Notes: a model not told the origin generated them from the letters alone. A stretch of DNA of 64,000 nucleotides from Hungatella sp. UBA3048 (GCA_002367105.1 DFCS01000012.1:25238-89237); one strand, 5' to 3'. Shown: positions 23,111 to 32,795, counted from the stretch's first letter. Made by a program: numbers and translations.

Positions 23111-23554
23111 CTATTGAGGTCCTACGTACTCAGAGCTTCCAAGTCCCAGGATTGGGAAAAATATCAATGGCAGCAGCACTAAGCCAGCTGCAAAACCGCC
23201 GCTTCTTCCAAATGCTTTAGAAAGCTTAACGCAATAAATGATATATATAACAAATGAAGCCAATCCTGCAAGGCTGCTTAAGATGCTGATATCTAAAAAT
23301 CCTCCTAAAAAAGAAACTACCCCTGTAATCAGAACTGCAATAAAGTAGCTTAAATTTCCAAATGCGATATCAGACATTATATAAAGATTATAAAATGGTA
23401 TCAATGATGCCCAGCCCGGCTTTCCGGCTTTTGAAAAAATCTTCCAATTCGAAACTAAAAGTAAAATACAAACAACTAAAAGAAATACAAAAATAAAAAT
23501 ACCAAATCCAGCTAAAACAGCATATAAATCATTATTCACGCTCAATTCCTCCAT
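23111..23554 (-). CDS. DUF5684 small membrane protein
   Basis: This is a 147-residue integral membrane protein with four hydrophobic segments. It carries the DUF5684 signature KAGKPGWASLIPFYNLYIM, seen in many Clostridia membrane proteins, sometimes fused to signal-peptidase domains. No catalytic residues are visible. It is co-transcribed with the DUF1266 lipoprotein gene downstream. A cell-envelope role is the most that can be said. Confidence 0.82.
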   Translation of the reverse strand: MEELSVNNDLYAVLAGFGIFIFVFLLVVCILLLVSNWKIFSKAGKPGWASLIPFYNLYIMSDIAFGNLSYFIAVLITGVVSFLGGFLDISILSSLAGLASFVIYIIYCVKLSKAFGRSGGFAAGLVLLPLIFFPILGLGSSEYVGPQ

Positions 23555-23695
23555 ATGTTTTTTTATTATTAAGCTTCAATCGTACTTATCCCCTCCTCAG
23601 CGGATTTAATCTGACGCCGCAAAAAGAGGTATGTTCTTTAAATTACTGATAAACTCGTACATCCATTCTTTCTCCTTTTCTCGTGATCCTTCCAT

Positions 23696-23724
23696 ATTTT
23701 ACCATATTGACAAAAATTCATCAA
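23696..23724 (-). promoter_or_regulatory. putative promoter of the DUF5684-DUF1266 operon
   Basis: On the minus strand a -35 TTGATG (23719-23724) and a -10 TAAAAT (23696-23701) are separated by 17 bp. Confidence 0.45.
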
Positions 23725-23774
23725 TGTCGTTTGGAACAAGAAAATCATTGTTGGGAACATGAGACAGCATTTTC

Positions 23775-23803
23775 TTGTTGTATTTACCAGATTATGGTAC
23801 AAT
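23775..23803 (+). promoter_or_regulatory. putative promoter of the 336-residue secreted protein gene
   Basis: A -35 TTGTTG (23775-23780) and a -10 TACAAT (23798-23803) are separated by 17 bp, 88 bp before the start at 23892. The intergenic stretch 23555-23891 holds this and the divergent promoter at 23696, and I see nothing else in it. Confidence 0.5.
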
Positions 23804-23891
23804 GGACAAACAAGTGCAATAAACCGGAAGCTTTGTCCAAGCCTTTCTCACCATAAGGGCGAATATAACAAGCAGGAGGAATTAAAACAGC

Positions 23892-24902
23892 ATGAAAAAG
23901 ATGATAAAATTATTTGCAGCCGCATCGCTTCTATCCATATCCATAGCATCAACTGCCCATGCAGGAGCCTGGAAGCAGGACAGCCATGGCTGGTGGTGGC
24001 AGGACGGAGATAAGACCTATCCCTCATCCGCCTGGAAATGGATCGACTCTGACGGGGATGGAATGGCAGAATGCTACTATTTTGATGAAAATGGTTATCT
24101 TCTGACCGGAGTCACTGCCCCTGACGGCAGCACGGTCAATGAATCCGGCGCATGGACCGAACAGGGCATTATCCGCCAAAAGGCCTCCAATCCTGCTGCT
24201 GCGCGGATCATAAACCAGAAAGGGATGGAGCTATACCAGGAAGCAGACCAAAAGAGTTCCGGGCTGTCCGGCCTGGATATCACTGCGGACATCCGGATGA
24301 ATTTTACCTATGACTGGCTGGATATCCCGGTCTCCATGAATATGCAGCTTAAATATCATGACTTAAATACACCTAACATGGAGTTTCTTTACCTGACTAC
24401 TATGGATATGCTGGGGATAAGTAAGTCAGAGACTTCCTTCTATACCAGGGGCTGCTATTATCTGGATGCGGGAATGTATGATAAATACAAAATGAACATC
24501 GGATATGAAGATATGACAAGAAATATCACTTTGGGAGGGCTGACCGGACAGTTTGGGGCATTCCTGGATGATGTACAAATTGCAGATGGTGACGCCGGTA
24601 ATAAAATTCTTATGTATTCCAGCAAAGCGGAGGGCCTTGAAACATATCTCACTAATTTCTACGATGAGATTTGGCCGTCTCTTTCTGATTCCAATTATAA
24701 GATCGACCGGATTGACGGGAAAGCAGTCATAAGTCCGGAAGGCTATTTTTTAAGGGAGGCCATTTCCATTTACATGACCATCACCGAAGAGGAAGAGACC
24801 CTGGGCATGCTCGTGAATATGAATCTGGATTATAACAATCCTGGGAAAGCCATTTCCATTGAATTTCCTTCCACAGAAGGATATGAAGAAATCATTTACT
24901 AA
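23892..24902 (+). CDS. secreted protein with Trp-rich cell-wall-binding-type repeats
   Basis: The 336-residue product has a signal peptide (LFAAASLLSISIASTAHA). It is followed by Trp/Tyr/Asp-rich repeats resembling cell-wall-binding repeats (AWKQDSHGWWWQDGDKTYP, AWKWIDSDGDGMAECYYF and ENGYLLTG). The C-terminal ~220 residues form a beta-rich LolA/LppX-like lipoprotein-type domain (SGLDITADIRMNF, VSMNMQLKYHD). AGGAGG-like sequence lies about 12 nt upstream of the ATG. It probably sits on the wall and binds a hydrophobic or peptide ligand; this is inferred. It ends at a strong terminator. Confidence 0.82.
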   Translation: MKKMIKLFAAASLLSISIASTAHAGAWKQDSHGWWWQDGDKTYPSSAWKWIDSDGDGMAECYYFDENGYLLTGVTAPDGSTVNESGAWTEQGIIRQKASNPAAARIINQKGMELYQEADQKSSGLSGLDITADIRMNFTYDWLDIPVSMNMQLKYHDLNTPNMEFLYLTTMDMLGISKSETSFYTRGCYYLDAGMYDKYKMNIGYEDMTRNITLGGLTGQFGAFLDDVQIADGDAGNKILMYSSKAEGLETYLTNFYDEIWPSLSDSNYKIDRIDGKAVISPEGYFLREAISIYMTITEEEETLGMLVNMNLDYNNPGKAISIEFPSTEGYEEIIY

Positions 24903-24908
24903 AAACAA

Positions 24909-24950
24909 TAGGAGGGAAAACCGCTTGCGGCTCCCTCCTTCTTTTTCTTA
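24909..24950. terminator. bidirectional rho-independent terminator
   Basis: GGAGGGA (24911-24917) pairs with TCCCTCC (24932-24938) and is followed by TTCTTTTTCTT. A-rich sequence on the other side allows use by the convergent gene at 24948. Confidence 0.75.
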
Positions 24951-25406
24951 ATCCTTTAAACCGATATAAATATGGATCAGTGCATCTTCCATATCCCCAT
25001 TCTGATATTCTTCAAAATCGCATACAAAAGCTCTTGGCAGTTCCATCTTCCAAAGCTCCTGCCAGAATTTTGCCACCGCTTCTATCATGTTTCCCCTTAC
25101 AACAAATTTGGCATATGTTCCTGCCGGAATGGTTCTTGCCACCGTACCTTGCGGGAGCTCATCCGCTGCTTCTACTTCACAGGCCACGATTACACTGTAA
25201 TCATCTAATTCATTTTCTACATAATCCGTATAGATCCCAAGGGCTTTATCATTGCTCTTATTTATAATAGCTGAATAAACCCCCTTCCCGTAAAAGCTTT
25301 CCCAAAGACCGCCGATCACATTTCCCATATCCGGTGATGCATTGTTTGTCCGGGCCAACAGGCCTACTACCTTTTTTTCCTTCAGCTCAACCTTCTCAAA
25401 GTCCAT
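24948..25406 (-). CDS. GyrI-like / AraC effector-binding-domain protein
   Basis: This 152-residue stand-alone SoxS/GyrI-fold domain has the two repeats typical of effector-binding domains (KVVGLLARTNNASPDMGNVIGGLWESF and ARTIPAGTYAKFVVRGN, then a final YEEY-like segment DFEEYQNGD). Such proteins bind small hydrophobic molecules or act as gyrase inhibitors. The start has AGAGG upstream. No DNA-binding domain is attached. It is a single gene between the secreted protein and the MFS permease genes. Confidence 0.85.
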   Translation of the reverse strand: MDFEKVELKEKKVVGLLARTNNASPDMGNVIGGLWESFYGKGVYSAIINKSNDKALGIYTDYVENELDDYSVIVACEVEAADELPQGTVARTIPAGTYAKFVVRGNMIEAVAKFWQELWKMELPRAFVCDFEEYQNGDMEDALIHIYIGLKD

Positions 25407-25512
25407 TTTCCTTACCTCTTTTCCTCTTTCTTGCCTGATTTACAGAATAATCACATATCTGTCAGGCCTTTCTTTCTATGGTAAGTGGATGATAGCATAC
25501 CGAACATGACAT

Positions 25513-26739
25513 CTATATGTCACAATTCATTTGTTCCTGATTATTTTTCATGAAATCCTCTGTTTTTCTGGCTGCTCGGTAAAAGTAGAGCAGGGTTAAG
25601 ACAAGAATAACAGGGAACAGGACTGCCCCTAATATTCCAATTTTTAAATTGTTTCCAAAAAACCCGGATACAACACCTACTAAGGTAGGCCCGCCGGAAC
25701 AGCCCAGGTCCCCTGCCAGAGCCAGAAATGCAAACATTGCGGTCCCTCCTCCCCTTATGGATGCAGAAGCCATGCTAAAAGAACCGGGCCACATAATTCC
25801 CACAGACAGACCGCACAAGCCGCAGCCCAAAAGGCCCAGCGCAGGATAGGGGGAAAGAGAGATCAGAAAATAAGAACCTATGCATAGGATTCCGCTTGCA
25901 ATCATCATCTTTTTTAAATTCACCTTTTCTCCGTACTTTCCATAGAGAGCCCTGGAGATTCCCATCATCGTGGCAAAAAGCATGGGACCTGCTAAGTCCC
26001 CTATGGCCTTACTCACTCCAAGTCCCTTCTCTGCAAAAGCGGATGCCCACTGGCTTACCGCCTGTTCGCTGGCTCCGGCACATACCATTAAAAGCATGAA
26101 TACCCAGAATATCCGTTTTCTAATGAGTCCCTTTAAGGAAAGGCCTTCTTCCTCATTCACAAGCGGTGCAATGGGTACCTTAAAAAATAAAAACATGTTG
26201 ACGATAGGAATCAGTGCCCAGAAAAGCGCCAGAAGCCTCCAGTTTTTTAGCCCGGCAATACTGAAAAATATGGTGGACACCAGGACTACTCCCACATGCC
26301 CCCAGCAATAAAAGGAATGAAGCATGCTCATGGCCTTTTCCTTATTATCCGTGGGACAGGCTTCTACAATGGGGCTGACCAGAACCTCCAAAAGGCCGCC
26401 GCCCGCTGCGTAGATGACCACTGCTGCAAAAAGACCGATCCAAGCCTCCGAAAACAATCCGGGCAGAATGGTCAGTGATACCAGACCTATTGCTGATAAT
26501 ATATGAGCTGTTATCATGGAAGCCCGGTAACCGACCCGGTCGACGATTCCCGCAGACAGCAAATCCACGATCAGCTGAACTCCAAAATTAAAAGTCACAA
26601 GCATGGTAATCCTGGATAAGGAAATGGCATACTCTGACTGAAACGTAAGAAATAAAAGAGGTACAAAATTGTTAATGATCGCCTGTACGATATAGCTCAT
26701 GAAACAGGCATGGACGGTTTTGGTATAATCTTTATTCAT
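25513..26739 (-). CDS. MFS transporter, FucP/YfkF-like
   Basis: A 408-residue permease with twelve predicted membrane segments. Major-facilitator features include DRVGYRASMITAH after segment 2, the SFYCWGHVGVV segment, and GLCGLSVGIMWPGSFSMA in the second half. The closest resemblance is to the fucose/sugar-type MFS group found in Clostridia; substrate uncertain. It is divergent from an AraC regulator with a cupin domain (26875), which is the likely controller of its expression. Confidence 0.88.
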   Translation of the reverse strand: MNKDYTKTVHACFMSYIVQAIINNFVPLLFLTFQSEYAISLSRITMLVTFNFGVQLIVDLLSAGIVDRVGYRASMITAHILSAIGLVSLTILPGLFSEAWIGLFAAVVIYAAGGGLLEVLVSPIVEACPTDNKEKAMSMLHSFYCWGHVGVVLVSTIFFSIAGLKNWRLLALFWALIPIVNMFLFFKVPIAPLVNEEEGLSLKGLIRKRIFWVFMLLMVCAGASEQAVSQWASAFAEKGLGVSKAIGDLAGPMLFATMMGISRALYGKYGEKVNLKKMMIASGILCIGSYFLISLSPYPALGLLGCGLCGLSVGIMWPGSFSMASASIRGGGTAMFAFLALAGDLGCSGGPTLVGVVSGFFGNNLKIGILGAVLFPVILVLTLLYFYRAARKTEDFMKNNQEQMNCDI

Positions 26740-26795
26740 TGAGAATCACCTGCTATTCATTTTTTTGTATTATACCGCATTTTTAATTTGAAATC

Positions 26796-26825
26796 TTGTA
26801 ATTTCCCGCCATTTTATGATATAAT
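26796..26825 (+). promoter_or_regulatory. promoter of the AraC regulator
   Basis: A -35 TTGTAA (26796-26801) and a -10 TATAAT (26820-26825) are separated by 18 bp, 49 bp before the start at 26875. Confidence 0.55.
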
Positions 26826-26874
26826 CTAGCCAATCAGTCAAATAAAGTCAAATAAAGCCAAAGGAGAACGCTCT

Positions 26875-27777
26875 ATGCAAAGCACGAAAATACTCACCGA
26901 CGAATCCATGATGGAGCTTGTCTCCCACGGCTCCTCCACCTTTCCATTTCAATATTATTATGAAGATGTAGGAAAATTCGATAATAAGTGCATTGATTGG
27001 CACTGGCACAGGGAATTTGAACTGCTGTCTGTTACAGAAGGAATCCTGCAGTGTTCCATCGGCAATATCAATTACATACTGGAGGCTGGAGATGGGGTTT
27101 TCATCAATTCCGGAGTCATTCACCGTTTTCTTTCAGCCGGGACCGCAGTTATCCCAAACGTTTTGTTTGCATCCGATTTCATAGCTCCTGAAAACAGTTC
27201 TATTTATGATAAATACATGCTTCCTTTTCTCACTTCGGGTATTTCCCATGTTGTCTTGAAAAGAAGTATCTCCTGGCAGAAAGACATTCTTTCTTCTCTT
27301 TCAAGACTTTATGATATATGCGAAAATCCCGGTCCGTCCTGGGAGCTGGAGGCCCACATCATCATCTGCATAGTTTGGTCCGGCTTATTTGAACACAGGC
27401 TTGAATTTGCGACCATGGAAAATACGGGGGTAAACAGGATTTCCCAGGCCCGGTTTAAAGGCATGACCTGTTTTATTGAAGAAAACTACCGGAAAAAGAT
27501 TACACTGAAAGAAATCGCCGCATCCGTGGGGGTAAGCAAGCGGGAAGCCCTCCGCTGCTTTCAATGTTCCGTTCCCTTGTCGCCCATAGAATACTTAAAT
27601 AAATACCGGCTCCAGCAGGCATGGAAACTGCTCCTTCAAACGGACCGCTCCATAACAGACATTGCGGAGCATACCGGATTTGAAAGCACCAGCTATTTTG
27701 ACCGTTTGTTTAAAAGAGAATTTCATATAACACCCAGGAAGCACCGGAACAGTGGAGAACAAAAAGCACCGGTATAA
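26875..27777 (+). CDS. AraC-family regulator with N-terminal cupin
   Basis: The 300-residue regulator has an N-terminal cupin-like sensor (CIDWHWHREFELLSVTEG and LEAGDGVFINSGVIHRF). The C-terminal double helix-turn-helix carries KITLKEIAASVGVSKREALRCF and ITDIAEHTGFESTSYFDRLFKREF. Regulators of this type usually activate sugar uptake or catabolism genes. The divergent MFS permease is the obvious target. It is preceded by a good promoter and ends at a shared terminator. Confidence 0.9.
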   Translation: MQSTKILTDESMMELVSHGSSTFPFQYYYEDVGKFDNKCIDWHWHREFELLSVTEGILQCSIGNINYILEAGDGVFINSGVIHRFLSAGTAVIPNVLFASDFIAPENSSIYDKYMLPFLTSGISHVVLKRSISWQKDILSSLSRLYDICENPGPSWELEAHIIICIVWSGLFEHRLEFATMENTGVNRISQARFKGMTCFIEENYRKKITLKEIAASVGVSKREALRCFQCSVPLSPIEYLNKYRLQQAWKLLLQTDRSITDIAEHTGFESTSYFDRLFKREFHITPRKHRNSGEQKAPV

Positions 27778-27804
27778 GAATAATTTCTTTTTACCGGTGC
27801 TTTT
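27762..27804. terminator. bidirectional terminator between araC and the kinase gene
   Basis: Perfect 12-bp arms, AAAAGCACCGGT (27762-27773) and ACCGGTGCTTTT (27793-27804), end in T runs on both strands and overlap the end of the AraC gene. Confidence 0.8.
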
Positions 27805-27816
27805 CGTTCCATTCTC

Positions 27817-28674
27817 TTATTTGTATATTTTACCATAACCAAATGCGCCGCTGATTCCGCAGATTTTTGCTGCAAAGCCTGCTGCCTTTTGCAGGCTTTC
27901 TGTAATAGCATCAGCATCTGCCTCACCTCTTTTAAGATGAGCGACATAACCAACCATAAACGAAGTGATTAAGGAGTCTCCGGCCCCCATGGTATCCACC
28001 ACTGTTTCGACTGGTGCAGCCTTTTGCATATAGAAGCTTTTTCCATCGTACAGGATACAGCCATCAGCACCTCTTGACGCCACTGCCAGCTTCGGGCCGT
28101 AGGAAACCACCTTTTTCAGATGCTCTTTAGCTTCTTCATTGGTTCCGTCAAAGGAGCAGAAAGCAAAATCAACATCCGGAGCCACCTTTTGGTAATATTC
28201 CTCCGTGGAATCATCGGAAAAATCAAAGGATACAAGGATCCCTGCCTCACGGATCTTATGAAGTTCCCGTTCCATAAAGCAGTAATTTCCTGAATGAACC
28301 AGGTCAAACTGTTTTATATACTCCAGATCAAAACGATCCAGAATAAAAGGAGTTTTTCCCCGGATACCGCCTTCATTAGAGCCTAGAAATATACGGTCCC
28401 CATCAATAATAGTTGCTTTTGCACAGCCGTTCTCACCTTCCAGCTGCTCACATTTCATCATTTCAATTCCGATTTCTTCTAACGTGGCAATTACATGCTC
28501 AGCTTCTGCATCGTCTCCGAAGTATCCCATATAAGCGCTTCTTTTTGCTCCAAACATATCTGCATATACTGCAAAATTCACGCAGTTTCCGCCTGGATAC
28601 ATCGTCTTGATATGCACATATTTATCTACCACATTGTCACCAAATCCCAGTACACTTACATCATAATTGTCCAT
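27817..28674 (-). CDS. frlD: PfkB-family kinase, FrlD/FraD-like
   Basis: A 285-residue ribokinase-fold enzyme. I choose ATG 28674 (GAGGTG 6 nt upstream) over GTG 28683. It has YPGGNCVNFAVYADMFG near the N-terminus, YMGYFGDDAEAEHV, and the ATP/anion-hole signature VVDTMGAGDSLITSFMVGY with the catalytic Asp. In frl and fra systems this enzyme phosphorylates the sugar part of an Amadori compound (fructose-lysine or fructose-asparagine) at C6. It is 27 nt downstream of the SIS deglycase gene, which would act on its product. The exact amino compound is not known. Confidence 0.88.
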   Translation of the reverse strand: MDNYDVSVLGFGDNVVDKYVHIKTMYPGGNCVNFAVYADMFGAKRSAYMGYFGDDAEAEHVIATLEEIGIEMMKCEQLEGENGCAKATIIDGDRIFLGSNEGGIRGKTPFILDRFDLEYIKQFDLVHSGNYCFMERELHKIREAGILVSFDFSDDSTEEYYQKVAPDVDFAFCSFDGTNEEAKEHLKKVVSYGPKLAVASRGADGCILYDGKSFYMQKAAPVETVVDTMGAGDSLITSFMVGYVAHLKRGEADADAITESLQKAAGFAAKICGISGAFGYGKIYK

Positions 28675-28701
28675 GATCCACACCTCGCCATTTTATTTAT
28701 T

Positions 28702-29670
28702 TTAGTACTCTACGACCCCCATGTAACGTCTCATATCTGTTGGATGGCATCTTTTATCCTGAAGGGCATTTCTGTAAGCAACGCTCATTGCGTAGAATAC
28801 CATTGGGTTGAAATATTCAACACAGCTGTCATCGATCATTTCCAGGCCTAATTCATCCGCATCAATTACTTCGTATTTTTTTCCGTATTTTTCAAGGAAG
28901 GCAAGGCATCTTTCATCCATGATACGGTTTCTTCCTCTGCTCATTAGCAGGATATATAGATGCTCCTCATCAGTCACTTCGAACGGTCCGTGGAAATATT
29001 CAGCCGAATTTAAGTAACAGCAATCCATCCATTGCATTTCCTGAAGGGAACAGATCGCAAAACCGTAAGCTGCTGCATAGGAGGCACCGGAGCCCATGAT
29101 ATACAGAAAATCTTCCTTATAATATTTTTCCGCAAAAAGCCATGTACGGTTTTTTACCTTTGCTACGGCGGCACGGACGATTCCATCTGCTTTTTCCAGA
29201 CCATCTTTTACTGCATCGTATTTTATATAATCCGGCTCCTGAGCTTTCATGAGTTCATTTAATACACGGAGAACAATTCCCTGTGGTTTTTCTTTTTCAC
29301 TCACATGATCTGACCAGTCGTAAATGACCGGCATCATAGAATCATCGTTACACGCAGAATCAGGATTGTGCGTCATTGTGATTACTGCGGCGCCCAAGTC
29401 TCTTGCCATATGGGCAGCTTCGACGGTTTCTGTTGTATTACCTCCATGGGAGCAGATAAATACAAGACTGGTTTTTCCAAGGTGGGTTGGAGGAGTTACC
29501 ACAAATTCCTTGCTTGTAATCCAGTCAGCATGCATCGTTTTAGATTCATTGCGTACAAAGTAATATCCTGGATACAGATCCACTAAGGAACCGCCGCATG
29601 CCACAAAATAAACATCCTCTATTTTTTCTCTGCCTGCTAAAATTGTTTTTGTCATTTCTTTTTCATTCAT
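28702..29670 (-). CDS. frlB: SIS-domain deglycase, FrlB/FraB-like
   Basis: The 322-residue protein has two SIS domains: DVYFVACGGSLVDLYPG with FICSHGGNTTETVEAAH in the first, and FLYIMGSGASYAAAYG in the second. The Amadori-deglycase segment SAEYFHGPFEVTDEEH includes the acid/base Glu and nearby His reported for FraB. These enzymes split 6-phosphofructosyl amines into glucose 6-phosphate and the free amine or amino acid. It lies in an operon with a kinase, permease, amidohydrolase and divergent GntR regulator. Substrate assignment (lysine, asparagine or other) cannot be made from sequence alone. Confidence 0.88.
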   Translation of the reverse strand: MNEKEMTKTILAGREKIEDVYFVACGGSLVDLYPGYYFVRNESKTMHADWITSKEFVVTPPTHLGKTSLVFICSHGGNTTETVEAAHMARDLGAAVITMTHNPDSACNDDSMMPVIYDWSDHVSEKEKPQGIVLRVLNELMKAQEPDYIKYDAVKDGLEKADGIVRAAVAKVKNRTWLFAEKYYKEDFLYIMGSGASYAAAYGFAICSLQEMQWMDCCYLNSAEYFHGPFEVTDEEHLYILLMSRGRNRIMDERCLAFLEKYGKKYEVIDADELGLEMIDDSCVEYFNPMVFYAMSVAYRNALQDKRCHPTDMRRYMGVVEY

Positions 29671-29726
29671 GATTTTTCTTTCACCCTTTTTATTTATTTT
29701 AATGATTGTTATCGGTTTACAGCGTC

Positions 29727-31142
29727 TTATAAGATTGCTGATACGGCGCTAAATACCAAAGCTAATACGGTTACTGCCATAAAAAATTTCCAGATCGTCT
29801 TCCACCACTGTCCGAAGGATATCCTGCACACTGCAAGTCCTGCTACGGTCATACCTGCGGTTGGACTGATCATATTGGTCAACTGGTTTGCAAACTGCAA
29901 TACGGTTACGCTTGCCTCCGGATTCACTCCCTGCAGATCACAAAGAGGCGCCATAATCGGCATGGTCAATGATGCCAGCGCAGAGGAAGAAGGTACCAGG
30001 AAGGACAGGAGTGACTGAACTACATACATCACTGTGGTAAATGCCACACTGTTAAAGCTTGCAAGGCTGCTTGACAGTGTATTTAAGATAGTATCAATGA
30101 TCATACCGTTTTCTGCAACGACCAGAATACCGCGGCAAACACCGACTACAACCGCTGCAAATGCGAGGTCTTTTACACCAATTACGAATTCTTCTGCGAT
30201 TTCATTTTCCTTCATTCCTCCCACAATTCCCATAAGAATCCCCATAACCAGGAAGATTGCAGAAATTTCATCCATGTACCAGCCATATTTTAAAATTCCA
30301 AAGATGATCGTTGCCATTCCAAGGCCAAATACTGTAAGCACCAGCTTGTCCCGGAACGTAAAGGATGTATCGCCTTCATCCATTGCAAATTCCTGCTTTT
30401 TCAGAACATCATCTTTATAAGTAATAGAAACCGAAGGATTTTTGTGTACCTTAGCGGCATAGCGCATTACAAAAGCAACAGATACAGCCATCATGATGAT
30501 CCACCATGCAAAACGGTAAATGAGTTGTGGATTCCCCTGAATTCCCGCTACACCCTGAGCAATTAATACATTAAAGGGGTTTGTTGTAGACGCTGCATAA
30601 CCGATCTGGGGACCTAAGAATACAACCATGAATGTCGTCATGGAATCATATCCCATAGCAAAGAAGATTGGCATCAGCATGATATAAAAGGGAATGACTT
30701 CTTCCGACATACCAAACGTAGTTCCTCCGATTCCCAAAAGGATCATCATAATAGGGATCAGCAGCCTCTCTTTTCCCTGAAGCTTGCGAATGACCTTTCG
30801 GATTCCCCTGTTCATGGCATTTGTCTTTGTAAGAATCTGGAATGTACCGCCAATTAAAAGGATAAACGCCACTACATCCGCAGCTGCCTGAATACCTCTT
30901 GTAGGCGCCATCAGTATTTCCAGAATACCCTGGCGCAGATCCCCGTCCTCTGTCACCTTATCAACCACCTGATAAGTACCTGAAATTGCCACCTCACGTT
31001 CACCTGCCGGTGTATCAATCAGCTGTCTTTCAAATTGTCCGCTTGGCACTACCCATGTCAAAACGGCAAATACAATAATCAGAATAAATGCAAGAGTATA
31101 AACGTGCGGCAGTTGTAGTTTAAATTTCTTTTTTTCGTTCAT
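29727..31142 (-). CDS. YfcC/DcuC-type permease of the Amadori operon
   Basis: A 471-residue membrane protein of the YfcC branch of the DcuC/AbgT-like ion-transporter group, with about 12 hydrophobic segments. YfcC-type motifs include LTWVVPSGQF near the N-terminus, GGTTFGMSEEVIPFY, TNPFNVLIAQGVAGI and LVPSSSALASLTMPIMAPL. GGGGGA 7 nt upstream supports ATG 31142, which lies inside the 3' end of the amidohydrolase gene (23-nt overlap). Salmonella fra also uses a DcuC-related carrier (FraA), so this is the probable importer of the Amadori compound. Confidence 0.87.
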   Translation of the reverse strand: MNEKKKFKLQLPHVYTLAFILIIVFAVLTWVVPSGQFERQLIDTPAGEREVAISGTYQVVDKVTEDGDLRQGILEILMAPTRGIQAAADVVAFILLIGGTFQILTKTNAMNRGIRKVIRKLQGKERLLIPIMMILLGIGGTTFGMSEEVIPFYIMLMPIFFAMGYDSMTTFMVVFLGPQIGYAASTTNPFNVLIAQGVAGIQGNPQLIYRFAWWIIMMAVSVAFVMRYAAKVHKNPSVSITYKDDVLKKQEFAMDEGDTSFTFRDKLVLTVFGLGMATIIFGILKYGWYMDEISAIFLVMGILMGIVGGMKENEIAEEFVIGVKDLAFAAVVVGVCRGILVVAENGMIIDTILNTLSSSLASFNSVAFTTVMYVVQSLLSFLVPSSSALASLTMPIMAPLCDLQGVNPEASVTVLQFANQLTNMISPTAGMTVAGLAVCRISFGQWWKTIWKFFMAVTVLALVFSAVSAIL

Positions 31143-32709
31143 GTTCTGTTCCCCCATTATTTTCGTATACAACTTCTCCGTTAACCATTGTCAGAGAAAC
31201 CTTTACGTCTCTCATCTCCTCCATTGGTACTTCAAATACATTGCGATCCAAAACCGTGATATCTGCCAGCTTCCCTTCTTCTAAGGTACCGAGTTTTTCC
31301 TCCATACTTAAATTCAACGCACCGCCGTAGGTCCAAGCTTTCAGCATTTCTGAAACCGTAATCGTGTTCTGCTTATTAAAAGGCTCACCACCTTCCGGGA
31401 AGTAACCGCCGCATCCGTGATAAATAGCTTCGGGAATATCGGTAATCATAAGCGGTAAGTCTGTGGCCCCTGAAAGTACAGCACCACTGTCCAGCATTTT
31501 TCTCCGGTTCCAGTAGTATTTTCCACGCTTCATACCGATGGTCTTCTGAATGCTTTCCTTAACCGCTTCTCCGGGATCAAGGGACATAATCTGGAAATAA
31601 ATCTCTCCTGTCACACCGATTTCTCCCATTTTTTCTAAATCTGCCGGATTGGAAAATTCCAGATCAGTGACCGCATGCCGGTTCACCAGTTTTCCATTCT
31701 CTTTCTGACATTTTTCGAAAATCTCCATCACTTTATGCACCGCTCCGTCTCCCTGGGCATGGAGGGAATAACGAAATCCATTTTCATCTGCCAAATGTAC
31801 TTCCTTCTCGATTAAATCATAGTCAATGTCAGCTCTGCAGCAATAATCCTGTCCTTCATATGGCTCTATCAGATCCCCTTTATGGCTTGCCACCGTGCCG
31901 TCCGTCATACGGTTGTAACCGGAAAATCTTACAAAATCCCCTGTAAATTTCTCCCGCATCCGAATGCCGTGTTCGATGTTGATCTGCTCTCCTACCGGCT
32001 GGGACATGAAGAATATCCGCATGGACAGTTCGTTATTTTCCTCCTTTTCCTTGAGAAAATGATCAAAGCCATAATAATCATCAAAACCCATTTCTTTAAC
32101 TGCGGTTACTCCCCTGCTATTCATCAGCTTCATATAATCTGTAAATTCTCTTTGGATGAAGCCCATGTCATTGAGATATTCTCTCATGATTTTGTGGTAA
32201 GCCTCCGGATAGCATTTCTCCGGTGTAAATCCGTAGGTATTCCTGGCATGATCATTCATGATGCAGGTGCTTCTGTCCGCCGCGAAGATAATAACGCTTC
32301 TATCTGGATAAGCCTCATCTAAAATTCGTTCCATTGCTTCTATGGGAAATCCCTCGGGCTTCCAGCCATGTCCGAAAAGCGTATCCTTTGCGCCCTTTTG
32401 TCCGGCGTGGATCTTCAGACGCTTCATACACTCTTCCGTTGTCTCTGCACCTGCCATGTCCATACCGATATGATAAATTGCGTATCCGGTGAAGAAGGTA
32501 TGTACATCAATAAATCCAGGTGCTACCAGCTGTTCCTTCAAATCCAACAGTTTCGTCTTTTCTCCAACTAAGGTTTGATAGTCATTGTTGGTACCAACTT
32601 TCAATATCTGATTACCTTCAATAGCTACATAGCCCTTTATAAGCTCATCCGTGAGTCCAGTAAAGATGTTATCTGAGAATAAAAGAAAGTCTGCTGTTGT
32701 ATTGGTCAT
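31120..32709 (-). CDS. YtcJ-like amidohydrolase with altered metal motif
   Basis: This is a 529-residue amidohydrolase-superfamily protein. The segment LVAPGFIDVHTFFTG occupies the place of the usual HxH metal site (normally HTH or HMH) but the second His is Phe. Later segments are YSLHAQGDGAVHKVME, NRHAVTDLEF (RIEHAQ in relatives) and SGATDLPLMI. Retained ligands are therefore His in HAQGD and Asp in TDLPL. It may use an altered or single-metal site. It is first in the Amadori operon, overlapping the permease gene, in the place where Salmonella fra has an asparaginase. It may release an amide before or after deglycation; this is inference. Confidence 0.82.
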   Translation of the reverse strand: MTNTTADFLLFSDNIFTGLTDELIKGYVAIEGNQILKVGTNNDYQTLVGEKTKLLDLKEQLVAPGFIDVHTFFTGYAIYHIGMDMAGAETTEECMKRLKIHAGQKGAKDTLFGHGWKPEGFPIEAMERILDEAYPDRSVIIFAADRSTCIMNDHARNTYGFTPEKCYPEAYHKIMREYLNDMGFIQREFTDYMKLMNSRGVTAVKEMGFDDYYGFDHFLKEKEENNELSMRIFFMSQPVGEQINIEHGIRMREKFTGDFVRFSGYNRMTDGTVASHKGDLIEPYEGQDYCCRADIDYDLIEKEVHLADENGFRYSLHAQGDGAVHKVMEIFEKCQKENGKLVNRHAVTDLEFSNPADLEKMGEIGVTGEIYFQIMSLDPGEAVKESIQKTIGMKRGKYYWNRRKMLDSGAVLSGATDLPLMITDIPEAIYHGCGGYFPEGGEPFNKQNTITVSEMLKAWTYGGALNLSMEEKLGTLEEGKLADITVLDRNVFEVPMEEMRDVKVSLTMVNGEVVYENNGGTEHERKKEI

Positions 32710-32742
32710 TTCTTATCCCTCCTTTGTCTTTATTTGTTATTT

Positions 32743-32795
32743 ACGTTATAACATATTATAACATTATATTCAATGGTTATATAACGTCATAATAT
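32743..32795 (-). promoter_or_regulatory. AT-rich palindromic operator region for the GntR regulator
   Basis: Between the divergent operon and gntR lie ACGTTATA (32743-32750) and TATAACGT (reverse orientation, about 32780-32787) plus TTATAACATATTATAA-like symmetric repeats. HutC-type GntR regulators bind such AT-rich palindromes. Exact sites are not resolved. Confidence 0.4.
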